A DNA stretch of 64,000 nucleotides, taken from Bacillota bacterium. GTDB taxonomy: Bacteria > Bacillota > Clostridia > Oscillospirales > Ruminococcaceae. Each line of letters opens with the position of its first letter. The stretch's first letter is position 1. Made by a program: the position numbers and the translations under genes. The notes below the pieces were generated by a model that saw only the letters and a program-made list of their open reading frames with translations, was not told the DNA's origin and made no database searches. Location of the stretch: NCBI GenBank assembly GCA_023439835.1, contig JAEXUW010000013.1:1-64000 (forward strand), written 5' to 3'. Below, piece after piece: positions 42,382 to 51,426 of this stretch.

Positions 42382-43359
42382 ATGAAAAAATCAATCGCAA
42401 AAAGAATACTCACCATTGCTGTTGCGGCAACAATGACATTTGCCCTTGCAGGCTGTGGAGCGAAGGATAAGGATTATCCGACAGCTAAGGATGTAACAGT
42501 AATTATTCCTAAGGCACCAGGCGGCGGAACGGATATTTCAGCAAGAGGACTTCTTCAGTATCTGAAGAATAATATTGAGGGTGCTACCTTTGTTCCCACA
42601 AACAAGCCTGACGGCGGCGGAGTAACAGGAATGGTTGAAACCGCAAACGCTAAGGCTGACGGCTATACTCTCGGAATGGTAACCGTTGAGCTTGCAATGT
42701 TCCCGCATCAAGACAAGACAACCTTAACATACGCTGACTTTGAAGCAATTTGTGCACCTATCGCTGCACCGGCGGCACTTGTAGTTCCGGCTGACGCACC
42801 TTATAATTCAGTTGATGAGTTTGTCGCATACGCAAAGGCAAATCCTGATGCGCTTCAGGTTGGAAACTCAGGTATCGGCGCAATCTGGCACATCGCAGCG
42901 CTCTCATTTGAAGAGGAGTTTGATGTTTCCTTCAAGCACATTCCTTATCCTAACGGCTCAGCTGATATCGCTGCTGCCTTAGCTGGCGGACACATCGACG
43001 CAACTATTGCTGACCCTTCAAACTTTAAAAGTCAGGTTGACGCAGGAAATCTTAAAATTTTAGCTGTTATGGCAGACGCACGTTCAAACCTTTATCCTGA
43101 AGTACCGACCTTTAAAGAGCTTGGACATGACCTTACAATCCGTGCATGGGCAGCACTTGTAGCACCTAAGGACACTCCCGCTGACGTTTTGAAAGCACTT
43201 AGAGATGCGGCAAAGAAAACCGTTGAATCACAGGAGTTCAAGGATTATCTTCTTAATCAGGGTATCGACCCAGTTGTTATCATCGGTGAGGACTGTAACC
43301 AAATGATGAAGGAAGACCACGAAATGTTCAAAGAAATGCTTGCTAAAGCCGGCGAGTAA
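42382..43359 (+). CDS. Tripartite tricarboxylate transporter substrate-binding protein (TctC/Bug family)
   Basis: 325 aa lipoprotein: signal peptide with lipobox ALAGC near residue 25. PKAPGGGTDISARGL (about 41-55) is the TctC ligand-binding loop; VEFHIPY-type features appear as FKHIPYPNGSADI, and the C-terminal VPTFKELG is conserved. Captures the substrate outside the membrane for TctAB. TctC proteins bind many carboxylates, so the ligand is open. Followed by a hairpin without a T run (43378-43405). Confidence 0.9.
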   Translation: MKKSIAKRILTIAVAATMTFALAGCGAKDKDYPTAKDVTVIIPKAPGGGTDISARGLLQYLKNNIEGATFVPTNKPDGGGVTGMVETANAKADGYTLGMVTVELAMFPHQDKTTLTYADFEAICAPIAAPAALVVPADAPYNSVDEFVAYAKANPDALQVGNSGIGAIWHIAALSFEEEFDVSFKHIPYPNGSADIAAALAGGHIDATIADPSNFKSQVDAGNLKILAVMADARSNLYPEVPTFKELGHDLTIRAWAALVAPKDTPADVLKALRDAAKKTVESQEFKDYLLNQGIDPVVIIGEDCNQMMKEDHEMFKEMLAKAGE

Positions 43360-43377
43360 TTCATAAATCAAAAACAG

Positions 43378-43405
43378 GATTGCGAGGGCACCGGCTCTCG
43401 CAATC
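43378..43405 (+). promoter_or_regulatory. Hairpin after tctC
   Basis: GATTGCGAG pairs with CTCGCAATC without a T run, in the gap to tctB. Such stems usually protect the 3' end of the binding-protein message and lower expression of the membrane genes. Confidence 0.6.
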
Positions 43406-43438
43406 TCCATATTAAAATAAAAAGGAAGGAGCAAGCTT

Positions 43439-43909
43439 ATGGGCAACATGAAAAAATGCAACTATATCATTTCGGGAATATCGGCAATTCTCGGTATAAT
43501 AATAATGTTCTTGTCACAAAAACTGTCCATAGATTTTACAAAGCACGGTCCCGGTGCCGGATTCTGGCCCTTTATACTCGGAATAATAATGACTGCAGTT
43601 TCTGTCATTCTGTTTATAGCGACCGTAATAAACAAAAAAAAGCTCGAAGAAATCCCTGTCGTCTTAAATTCACACGGCAACAAAAAGGTCTATATCATGA
43701 TGGGGGTAATAACTGGCTTCTGCGTTTTGTTGCCCGTAATAGGCTTTTATCTTTCAATGCTTCTCTTTCTTCCTCTAAATATGCTTGTTTTGGGAATGAA
43801 AAGCAAGAAGAAAATTGCGATTTTCACAGTGATAATTCTAGTGATGGTATATGTTGTTTTTGAAATGCTTTTAAAAACAGTGATGCCAAAGCCATTTTTC
43901 ATGGAATAG
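43439..43909 (+). CDS. Tripartite tricarboxylate transporter small membrane subunit (TctB)
   Basis: 156 aa with four predicted membrane helices. GPGAGFWPFILGIIM (about 36-50) is typical of TctB. Works with the large subunit TctA. AAGGAAGGAG precedes the ATG. Confidence 0.87.
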   Translation: MGNMKKCNYIISGISAILGIIIMFLSQKLSIDFTKHGPGAGFWPFILGIIMTAVSVILFIATVINKKKLEEIPVVLNSHGNKKVYIMMGVITGFCVLLPVIGFYLSMLLFLPLNMLVLGMKSKKKIAIFTVIILVMVYVVFEMLLKTVMPKPFFME

Positions 43910-43922
43910 GAGGGGGAACTTT

Positions 43923-45437
43923 ATGAATGATGTTATAACGGCGCTTGGTCAAATCTTTCAGCTTTCAAATATAATAGCGCTTGTTTTCGGCACAGCCGCG
44001 GGAATACTTATCGGCGCCCTCCCCGGATTATCGGTTAATATGGGAATAGCACTGCTGTTTCCGCTCACCTTCACACTTGAGGGTATCGGCGGAATAATAA
44101 TGCTGCTCGGAATATACTGCGGCGCCATATACGGCGGCTCAATATCGGCGATTTTGTTAAAAACCCCCGGCACTCCCGCATCGGCGGCGACAACCCTTGA
44201 CGGCTACCCTATGGCTGTGAAATACGGTCAGCCGGGGCGTGCGCTCGGGCTTTCGACCTTCGGCAGTATGTTCGGCGGAGTTTTCAGCACAATTTGTCTT
44301 ATTCTTCTCGCGCCACAGCTCGCAAAAATAGCACTTCAGTTTTCAAAGCCCGAATACTTTGCGCTGGCTATTTTTGGAATAAGCATTATTACAAGCGTTT
44401 CGTCAGGCTCTGTTTTAAAAGGCTTGATAGGCGGGCTTATCGGTCTTTTCATTTCAACAATCGGAATAGACGCAATGAGCGGAAAAATCCGCTTCACGTT
44501 TGGGACAACCTATCTTTTAGGCGGAATATCATTTATTCCGATTCTAATCGGGCTGTTTGCCTTCTCACAGGTTTTGACAACTCTCGAAGAAAGCTTCTCA
44601 GAGCAGAAAACAGAAAAGAAGAATATAAAAATCGATCGTGTTTTGCCGACATGGTCAGATTTAAAAAGATGTATGGTAACGCTCTTTCGTTCATCCTTTA
44701 TAGGGACATTTATCGGGTGCATACCCGGAACAGGCGGAGATATATCGTCCTTTATCGCATACGATCAGGCTAAACGCTGGTCAAAGCATAAAGACAATTT
44801 CGGAAACGGTGAGCCGGAGGGGATTGTTGCACCCGAAGCGGGGAACAACTCAGTTTCGGGCGGTGCGTTTATCCCAGTGCTGACGCTGGGAATCCCCGGT
44901 GACGGTGCGACAGCGATAATGCTGGGCGCATTGATGGTTAAGGGAATTCAGCCCGGACCGCTTCTTTTCACAAATCAAGCTTCAAGCGTGTATTCAATTT
45001 TCATCGGGCTTATGCTCGCAAATTTAGTTATGGGGCTTTTCGGCTTTTCTCTAATCAGACTTTTTGTCAAGGTTATAAATGTTCCAAAGCAAATACTTCT
45101 TCCGGTAATATTCACGCTCACCTTTGTGGGTGCGTACTCCTACAACAAATCGCTAAACGACGTTTATGTGATGGTCGCCGCGGGCTTTTTAGGCTATTTT
45201 TTAAGCAAGATGCAGTTTTCAATGTCTGCGGTCATTATCGGTATAATTCTGGGCGGAATGGCGGAGGCTAATTTCACAGGCTCGCTTATCATGAGTGACG
45301 GAAAGCTCTCGGTATTCTTCTCACGTCCGATAAGCGCAACGTTCCTCACAATAGCAATACTCAGCCTCTTGTCACCGATTTTCAAGCCGCTTTTCAAAAA
45401 AATATTTAAGTCAAGAAGCAAAGCACAGGCTTCTTAG
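43923..45437 (+). CDS. Tripartite tricarboxylate transporter large membrane subunit (TctA)
   Basis: 504 aa, about 11-12 helices. GALPGLSVNMGIALLFPLTF (about 31-50), KTPGTPASAATTLDGYPM, GCIPGTGGDISSFIAYDQAKR and LTLGIPGDGATAIMLGALM are the TctA signature motifs. The transporter is secondary, driven by a proton or sodium gradient. GGAGGGGG before the ATG; 13 bp after tctB. Confidence 0.93.
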   Translation: MNDVITALGQIFQLSNIIALVFGTAAGILIGALPGLSVNMGIALLFPLTFTLEGIGGIIMLLGIYCGAIYGGSISAILLKTPGTPASAATTLDGYPMAVKYGQPGRALGLSTFGSMFGGVFSTICLILLAPQLAKIALQFSKPEYFALAIFGISIITSVSSGSVLKGLIGGLIGLFISTIGIDAMSGKIRFTFGTTYLLGGISFIPILIGLFAFSQVLTTLEESFSEQKTEKKNIKIDRVLPTWSDLKRCMVTLFRSSFIGTFIGCIPGTGGDISSFIAYDQAKRWSKHKDNFGNGEPEGIVAPEAGNNSVSGGAFIPVLTLGIPGDGATAIMLGALMVKGIQPGPLLFTNQASSVYSIFIGLMLANLVMGLFGFSLIRLFVKVINVPKQILLPVIFTLTFVGAYSYNKSLNDVYVMVAAGFLGYFLSKMQFSMSAVIIGIILGGMAEANFTGSLIMSDGKLSVFFSRPISATFLTIAILSLLSPIFKPLFKKIFKSRSKAQAS

Positions 45438-45446
45438 GAGGAGAAA

Positions 45447-47207
45447 ATGAATTATCCTAAAATAGGAATTAGACCCATTATCGATGGCAGACGCTTAGGA
45501 ATAAGAGAAAGCCTTGAAGAAAAAACTATGAGCATGGCAAATGCCGCAAAAAAGCTTATTGAAAGCAATGTCTTTTATGCCGACAAAACGCCAGTTCAAT
45601 GCGTTATATCACCCTGCACAATAGGCGGAGGAGCGGAAGCGGCAAAATGCGCCGAATTCTTCTCAACACAAAATGTATGTGCAACACTTTCGGTTACCCC
45701 CTGCTGGTGCTATGGAAGTGAAACGATGGATATTGACCCCTCAACAATTAAAGCTGTGTGGGGTTTTAACGGAACACAGCGTCCGGGCGCTGTTTATCTT
45801 GCGGCGGTTATGTCGGCACATGAGCAGAGGGGACTGCCTGCATTTTCAATCTACGGCAAAGACGTTCAAGACCTTGAGGACAATTCAATTCCAACCGACG
45901 TTTCAGAAAAAATCCTGCGCTTTGCACGCTGTGCGGCGGCAGTGGGACAGATTAAGAGCAGAGCATATATAAATATAGGAAGCGTTTCAATGGGAATAGC
46001 CGGCTCTGACTGCAACGCTGAATTTATACAGAAATATCTGGGGCTTCGTGCCGAATGGGTTGATATGACTGAGGTTTTGAGAAGAATCAAGCTTGGTATT
46101 TTCGATGAAGCCGAATTTGAAAAGGCTCTTAACTGGACAAGGGAGAATTGTAAGGAGGGCTTTGACAAAAACTCCTCACCCCACACTCGTGAGGAAAAGG
46201 ACGCCGAGTGGGAATTTGTTGTCAAGCTCACGCTAATATGCCGTGATATTATGCTCGGAAACGAAAAGCTCGCTGACAAGGGCTTCGATGAAGAAGCACT
46301 TGGCAGAAACGGTATATGCGGCGGCTTTCAAGGACAGAGAATGTGGTCGGACTGGCAGCCTAACGGGGATTTCACAGAGGCGATATTAAACTCAACCTTT
46401 GACTGGAACGGAAAAAGACAGCCTGTTGTTTTTGCGACCGAAAACGACGGCTTAAACGGACTTTCAATGCTGTTCGGGCATCTTGTTACAAATGCGGCAA
46501 GCGTTTTTGCAGACGTGAGAACCTATTGGAGTCCCGAAGCTGTCGAAAGGGTTACCGGCGAAAAGCTGACGGGAATCGCCGAAAACGGCTTCATTCACCT
46601 TATCAATTCCGGCTCGGCGGCACTTGATGCCTGCGGCGAGGTCAAGGACGAAAACGGAAACGCTGTGATGAAACGCTGGTGGGATATGACTGATGATGAT
46701 ATTTCAGCCTGTCTTAAAGCAACCGACTGGTGCCCCGCCGACCTTTCATATTTCAGAGGTGGCGGCTTCTCGTCACACTTCAATACAATGGCACAAATGC
46801 CTGTCACAATGACAAGATTAAATTTAATTTCAGGGCTTGGACCTGTTTTGCAGATTGCGGAAGGGTATACGGTTGTGCTCCCCGAAAAGGTTCACAAGGC
46901 GCTTGAGCAGAGAACAGACCCCACATGGCCGACGACCTGGTTTGTTCCCCGCCTGACAGGAAAGGGAGCTTTCAGGGATGTTTATTCTGTGATGGCAAAC
47001 TGGGGCGCAAATCACGGCAGCTTTAATTTCGGGCATATCGGAAAGGACTTAATCACGCTGGCGTCAATGCTGAGAATTCCCGTATCACTTCACAATGTTG
47101 ACGAGGGAGATATATTCCGCCCTCACGCTTGGGCGGCATTCGGCACAGACGGGATTGAGGCGGCGGATTACCGCGCGTGTCAGACCTATGGTGCATTATA
47201 CAGATAA
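45447..47207 (+). CDS. L-fucose/D-arabinose isomerase family protein
   Basis: 586 aa, family length. Starts YPKIGIRPIIDGRRLGIRES, the FucI signature. Metal ligands by alignment: Glu in FATENDGL (near 331), Asp in FADVRTY (near 354) and His in FRPHAW (near 566). Members isomerise L-fucose and/or D-arabinose to the 2-ketose. The neighbouring kinase is AraB-like rather than FucK-like and no FucA aldolase is present, so D-arabinose to D-ribulose, or a related sugar, is a reasonable guess. Confidence 0.9.
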   Translation: MNYPKIGIRPIIDGRRLGIRESLEEKTMSMANAAKKLIESNVFYADKTPVQCVISPCTIGGGAEAAKCAEFFSTQNVCATLSVTPCWCYGSETMDIDPSTIKAVWGFNGTQRPGAVYLAAVMSAHEQRGLPAFSIYGKDVQDLEDNSIPTDVSEKILRFARCAAAVGQIKSRAYINIGSVSMGIAGSDCNAEFIQKYLGLRAEWVDMTEVLRRIKLGIFDEAEFEKALNWTRENCKEGFDKNSSPHTREEKDAEWEFVVKLTLICRDIMLGNEKLADKGFDEEALGRNGICGGFQGQRMWSDWQPNGDFTEAILNSTFDWNGKRQPVVFATENDGLNGLSMLFGHLVTNAASVFADVRTYWSPEAVERVTGEKLTGIAENGFIHLINSGSAALDACGEVKDENGNAVMKRWWDMTDDDISACLKATDWCPADLSYFRGGGFSSHFNTMAQMPVTMTRLNLISGLGPVLQIAEGYTVVLPEKVHKALEQRTDPTWPTTWFVPRLTGKGAFRDVYSVMANWGANHGSFNFGHIGKDLITLASMLRIPVSLHNVDEGDIFRPHAWAAFGTDGIEAADYRACQTYGALYR

Positions 47208-47224
47208 TTTTCGGAGGGAAATGA

Positions 47225-48904
47225 ATGAAACGCTATACTATCGGGCTTGATTACGGGACTCTGTCGGTCAGGGCTTTGCTTCTCGACATTGAAACGGGCG
47301 AGGAGGTTTTGACGTCAGTTTATGACTATCCGCACGGTGTAATGGAAAAAAACCTTCACGACGGGACTGCTCTTGGCGAGGCATGGGCTTTACAGCACCC
47401 GCAGGATTATATTGACGGCTTTTGTGAAACTGTACGTGAGCTTCTTGAAAAAACTGAAATTTCACCCGAAAGTATTATCGGCATCGGTGTTGACTTCACC
47501 TCCTGCACTATTCTTCCCACAAAAAAAGACGGCACACCGCTTTGTCTTATTGAGGAGTACAAAAGCGTTCCTCATTCATATGTCAAGCTGTGGAAGCACC
47601 ATAGTGCACAGTACTGCGCCGATATTCTAAATGAAACAGCCGAGAAAATGAACGAGCCGTGGCTTGCACTCTACGGCGGAAAGATTTCAAGCGAATGGCT
47701 TGTTCCAAAGGCGATGCAGATTGCAAAGGAAGCGCCCGACATTTATAAAGCCGCCGAGCGTATAATCGAAGCCGGCGACTGGCTTGTCTGGCGGCTGACG
47801 GGGAACGAGGCAAGAAGTGCGTGCAACGCTGGCTATAAAGCGTTATATCACCATAAAAACGGCTATCCGTCAAAGGAATTTTTCAAAGCGCTTGACCCTT
47901 TGCTTGAAAATATCGTTCTTGAAAAGCTTTCAACTGACATTAAACCTCTCGGCTCTTGTGCGGGCTTTCTAACAAAGGAAATGGCTGAGAAATCAGGGCT
48001 TTGTGAGGGGACGGCGGTTGCTGTCGGAATAATCGACGCTCATGCCTCCGTTCCCGCCTGCAGAATTGACGGACCGGGGAAAATGCTCATGATTATGGGC
48101 ACCTCAACCTGTCACATGCTGCTTTCCGAAAAGGAAATGGGTGTGAGCGGAACCTGCGGCATTGTCAAGGACGGGATTCTTCCAGGCTCATTCGGATATG
48201 AGGCGGGGCAAAGCTGTGTTGGCGACCATTTTTCGTGGTTTGTTGATTATTGCTGTCCGCCAGAATACAAGGACGAGGCAAAGGAAAAGGGAATTTCAAT
48301 TCACAGGCTTTTGGGCGAGAAGGCGGCGCTTAAAAAGCCGGGCGAGAGCGGACTTCTAGCGCTCGACTGGTTCAACGGTGTCAGAAGCGACCTCATGGAT
48401 TTTGACCTCTCGGGGCTTATTATGGGGATGACACTGCTTACCCGTCCGGAGGATATTTACCGTGCGCTGATTGAAGCTACGGCTTTCGGCACAAGGCAGA
48501 TTATAGAAGCCTTTGAAAAGGGCGGGGTTTTTGTTGATGAGCTTTATGCTGCCGGCGGTATAGCCGAAAAGGACGCTTTCACTATGCAACTTTACGCTGA
48601 TATCTGCAACAAAACCATAAAAATTTCTGGGAGTGCACAGTCGGGTGCTTTGGGAAGTGCTATTTTCGGAATAGGTGCGGCGGGGACAGAAAAAAGCGGT
48701 TATAAAAACGTTAATGAAGCAGCATTAAAGCTTGGGAAAATCAAGGACATTGTCTATACTCCTATTCCTGAAAATGCTAAGGTTTATGAGGAGCTTTTCG
48801 CAGAGTATGTACTCTTGCACGATTATTTCGGAAAAGGTCAAAATGATGTTATGAAACGACTTCGCAAAATTAAGCTGATTCAAAAAGGGGACAGTGCAAA
48901 ATGA
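47225..48904 (+). CDS. FGGY carbohydrate kinase, ribulokinase (AraB)-like
   Basis: 559 aa. GLDYGTLSVRALLLDI (7-22) is the phosphate loop, GIGVDFTSCTILPTKKDGT (about 85-103) and VKLWKHHSAQ are AraB features, with the FGGY-C motif AGGIAEKDAFTMQLYAD (near 444) at the end. Phosphorylates a ketose, most likely a ribulose, to a 5-phosphate for the pentose-phosphate pathway. Overlaps the next gene by 4 bp. Confidence 0.88.
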   Translation: MKRYTIGLDYGTLSVRALLLDIETGEEVLTSVYDYPHGVMEKNLHDGTALGEAWALQHPQDYIDGFCETVRELLEKTEISPESIIGIGVDFTSCTILPTKKDGTPLCLIEEYKSVPHSYVKLWKHHSAQYCADILNETAEKMNEPWLALYGGKISSEWLVPKAMQIAKEAPDIYKAAERIIEAGDWLVWRLTGNEARSACNAGYKALYHHKNGYPSKEFFKALDPLLENIVLEKLSTDIKPLGSCAGFLTKEMAEKSGLCEGTAVAVGIIDAHASVPACRIDGPGKMLMIMGTSTCHMLLSEKEMGVSGTCGIVKDGILPGSFGYEAGQSCVGDHFSWFVDYCCPPEYKDEAKEKGISIHRLLGEKAALKKPGESGLLALDWFNGVRSDLMDFDLSGLIMGMTLLTRPEDIYRALIEATAFGTRQIIEAFEKGGVFVDELYAAGGIAEKDAFTMQLYADICNKTIKISGSAQSGALGSAIFGIGAAGTEKSGYKNVNEAALKLGKIKDIVYTPIPENAKVYEELFAEYVLLHDYFGKGQNDVMKRLRKIKLIQKGDSAK

Positions 48905-49359
48905 TTATTACAAATCTTGAGCTTTGCTCAGAGTATAAAAAGCTGATTCCCGACATAAATAAAGCCGTCAGAACCATTAAAGGGCTGACTGAATTCAAGG
49001 TTGGACGCTATGAAACAAACTTTGGCTTCTATATGCTTCAGGAGGGGGAAACCCGTCCGCTCAAAGAAGCGCTTTTTGAAACCCATAATAAATATATTGA
49101 CATTCAGTATATTTATGAGGGGGAAGAGGTTGTCGAATGGGCGGACAGAGCGTGTTGTTTAATTGCTGTTTTGCACGACGATGAAAAGGACATTGCCTTT
49201 TTCACAGCACAGGAAAAGGACACAATTCGCTTCACAGCAAAAAAAGGAATGTGCTATATTGTTTTTCCGAATGATGCACACAAGCCCTGCTGTCACATTG
49301 ACGAGCCCACACAATATAAAAAGGTTGTGTTCAAGCTTGAGCATTCAGAAACAGTATGA
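48901..49359 (+). CDS. YhcH/YjgK/YiaL (TabA/EbgC-type) cupin family protein
   Basis: 152 aa. The DUF386 family fold: FEMLQEG-like segment seen as FYMLQEGETRPLKEALFETH, HNKYIDIQYIYEGEE (metal-binding), FFTAQEKDTI and VFPNDAHKPC. Relatives act as sugar mutarotases or anomerases, including N-acetylneuraminate anomerase. In this operon it would interconvert anomers of the imported sugar. ATGA overlap with the kinase gene. Confidence 0.85.
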   Translation: MIITNLELCSEYKKLIPDINKAVRTIKGLTEFKVGRYETNFGFYMLQEGETRPLKEALFETHNKYIDIQYIYEGEEVVEWADRACCLIAVLHDDEKDIAFFTAQEKDTIRFTAKKGMCYIVFPNDAHKPCCHIDEPTQYKKVVFKLEHSETV

Positions 49360-49364
49360 CTGTG

Positions 49365-49393
49365 ACCGCAGGGGGGCTTCCTCCTGCGGTTTT
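49365..49393 (+). terminator. Operon terminator
   Basis: ACCGCAGG pairs with CCTGCGGT with a T run; ends the IclR-controlled operon. Confidence 0.85.
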
Positions 49394-49435
49394 AATATGT
49401 ATAGTAAGTTTATTAAAGTATTTATAAGTTTTATC

Positions 49436-49464
49436 TTGACAATTAAATAATGAGTAATTATAAT
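49436..49464 (+). promoter_or_regulatory. Consensus promoter of the ABC exporter operon
   Basis: TTGACA (49436-49441), exactly 17 bases, TATAAT (49459-49464): a perfect match to the vegetative consensus. Confidence 0.9.
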
Positions 49465-49470
49465 TGTTTT

Positions 49471-49583
49471 ATCCCATTTCCCGAAAAAATAAAGAAAGGG
49501 TGACACGGCGTGATTTATGACTGTGTCTTGCGGGAAAGCGGGGTGTCATCGGCAATTGTTTTTACATAAAAAGAAAGGTAACT
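49471..49583 (+). promoter_or_regulatory. Structured leader RNA, possible riboswitch or attenuator
   Basis: About 113 nt between the predicted transcription start and the ATG. TTTCCCG (49477-49483) can pair with CGGGAAA (49531-49537), enclosing GACAC (49502-49506)/GTGTC (49523-49527). The same TGACAC (49501-49506) can instead pair with GTGTCA (49543-49548), which would disrupt the first fold. No known riboswitch consensus was recognised. Confidence 0.5.
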
Positions 49584-50630
49584 ATGGACACAATAATTAA
49601 ACTAACAAATCTAGAAAAAACATTTAAAGTACTAAATCGCCATGAAGGACTAAAGGGGAGCATCAAAGACCTTTTTTCAAGAGACTATAAATACGTCAAG
49701 GCTGTGGACGGCGTATCAATGAGCATTGAAAAGGGTGAGATTGTCGGATATTTAGGTCCTAACGGTGCCGGAAAGTCAACCACAATAAAAATGATGACCG
49801 GCGTACTTGAACCTAGCGCCGGCGAAATTACAGTCAACGGGCTTGTCCCACACAAAAACAGAGTTCAGAACGCTCAAAACATCGGCGTAGTTTTCGGACA
49901 GCGAACACAGCTTTGGTGGGCACTTCCGGTAATTGAATCCTTTAAGATACTCAAAGAGATTTACGGTATTGACACTAAGGCTTATAACGACAACATTGAG
50001 CTTTTTGACAGCATAGTCAACATCAGCTCGCTTTTCATGAAGCCTGTCAGACAAATGTCACTCGGTCAGAGAACGCTTTGTGATATCGCCGCATCCTTCC
50101 TTCACAATCCTGGGGTTGTTTTTCTTGATGAGCCGACTATCGGGCTTGATATTTCAATGAAAAGTAAAATTCGTGATATTATCAGACAGATTAATGCCGT
50201 CAGAGGAACGACAATAATTCTCACAACCCACGATATCGGCGATATTGAGGCACTTTGCAAGAGAGTTGTCATCATCGACAAGGGCAAGATGGTTTATGAC
50301 AATGATTTTGAAAAGCTCAAGGACAAATACGGAAAGTACAGAACTCTGAAAATTACTCTCGCTGACATCGATAAAAAAGATAACCTTGTTTCAGGGATAA
50401 CACAGAAATATTCACAAAGCGGTGCTGTCAGCTTTCTAAAAAAGGAAGAAGGAGAGCAGGAGGCTTCAACCGAATGGATTGAAATGCTGATAAATGAGGA
50501 TGTTGAGCCGCTTGCTAACGTGCTCAATGATTGTATGAAGCTTTCGGAGGTAAACGATATCAAAATCGAAGAAATCCGGACGGAGGATATAATCAGAAAG
50601 ATTTATGAAGGTGATAAGGATGAAGCTTAG
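49584..50630 (+). CDS. ABC transporter ATP-binding protein
   Basis: 348 aa. Walker A GPNGAGKST (near 58), Q-loop FGQRTQLWW, signature MSLGQR (near 150), Walker B VVFLDEPT (near 172), H-loop TTHDIGD. The long C-terminal extension and QRTQLWW motif match the subfamily paired with DUF990/ABC-2 permeases, such as Clostridial export systems of unknown substrate. Overlaps the next gene by 11 bp. Confidence 0.93.
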   Translation: MDTIIKLTNLEKTFKVLNRHEGLKGSIKDLFSRDYKYVKAVDGVSMSIEKGEIVGYLGPNGAGKSTTIKMMTGVLEPSAGEITVNGLVPHKNRVQNAQNIGVVFGQRTQLWWALPVIESFKILKEIYGIDTKAYNDNIELFDSIVNISSLFMKPVRQMSLGQRTLCDIAASFLHNPGVVFLDEPTIGLDISMKSKIRDIIRQINAVRGTTIILTTHDIGDIEALCKRVVIIDKGKMVYDNDFEKLKDKYGKYRTLKITLADIDKKDNLVSGITQKYSQSGAVSFLKKEEGEQEASTEWIEMLINEDVEPLANVLNDCMKLSEVNDIKIEEIRTEDIIRKIYEGDKDEA

Positions 50631-51423
50631 AGGCGCACTAACGCTGGCTAAGGCTTCGTTTCTTGAGGCCTCGGCTTTCAGGCTATATTTTCTTTTCACA
50701 ATAATCAGCAACTTCTTCTATATGATTTTGATTTATTTTCTTTGGAAGGCAATCTTCTCAAGCGTTGAAACAGTAACTATCAACGGCATGACCTTTCAGC
50801 AGACGTTCATATATCTGGCTCTTGCGGGGTGTATTTCGACGGTGATGATGACCTATGCCGAGTGGACGATATCCAGAGATGTCCGTGACGGAACAATCGT
50901 CATGATGCTCATTAAGCCTATGGATTATCAGGCTATTGTGCTTTCAAAGCATCTCGGTGATATTTTCACAAACTTTCTAATAATATTTCTTCCGAGCTTT
51001 GTGGTCGTATGGGCGCTTGCTGGCGACGGGCTTGTTGTCGGCATCAATTTAGTATTCTTTCTGATAGCATTTGTTTTTGCGGCGGCGATTAACCTGATTT
51101 TCGACTTTATGATAGGGCTGTTCGCTTTTTATACCGAAAGTGTATGGGGAATAAGCACGATGAAGGACGTTATCGTCACACTTCTTGCCGGTGCGGCAAT
51201 ACCTCTTGCATTTTTCCCCGACGGGTTAAGAAGGATTGTTGAGTGGCTTCCCTTTCAGGCGATCTATAATCTTCCGCTTCAGATTCTCGTCAACAATTCA
51301 CTGAGAACGACGGACTTTTTGATTATTCTCGCCAAGCAGCTTTTCTGGCTTGTATTTCTTCTTGGCGTCAGCAGGTTATGCTTTAACAAGGCGAAAACCG
51401 CAGTAACCATAAACGGAGGTTGA
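50620..51423 (+). CDS. ABC-2 family permease 1
   Basis: 267 aa, about six helices. ABC2_membrane_6 (DUF990)-like: EWTISRDVRDGTIVMMLIKPMDYQ (cited as EWTISRDVRDG and IKPMDYQ) lies between helices. ATG at 50620 has AAGGTG six bases upstream; an earlier ATG at 50605 lacks a site. Forms a heteromeric channel with permease 2. Confidence 0.88.
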   Translation: MKLRGALTLAKASFLEASAFRLYFLFTIISNFFYMILIYFLWKAIFSSVETVTINGMTFQQTFIYLALAGCISTVMMTYAEWTISRDVRDGTIVMMLIKPMDYQAIVLSKHLGDIFTNFLIIFLPSFVVVWALAGDGLVVGINLVFFLIAFVFAAAINLIFDFMIGLFAFYTESVWGISTMKDVIVTLLAGAAIPLAFFPDGLRRIVEWLPFQAIYNLPLQILVNNSLRTTDFLIILAKQLFWLVFLLGVSRLCFNKAKTAVTINGG

Positions 51424-51426
51424 GCC

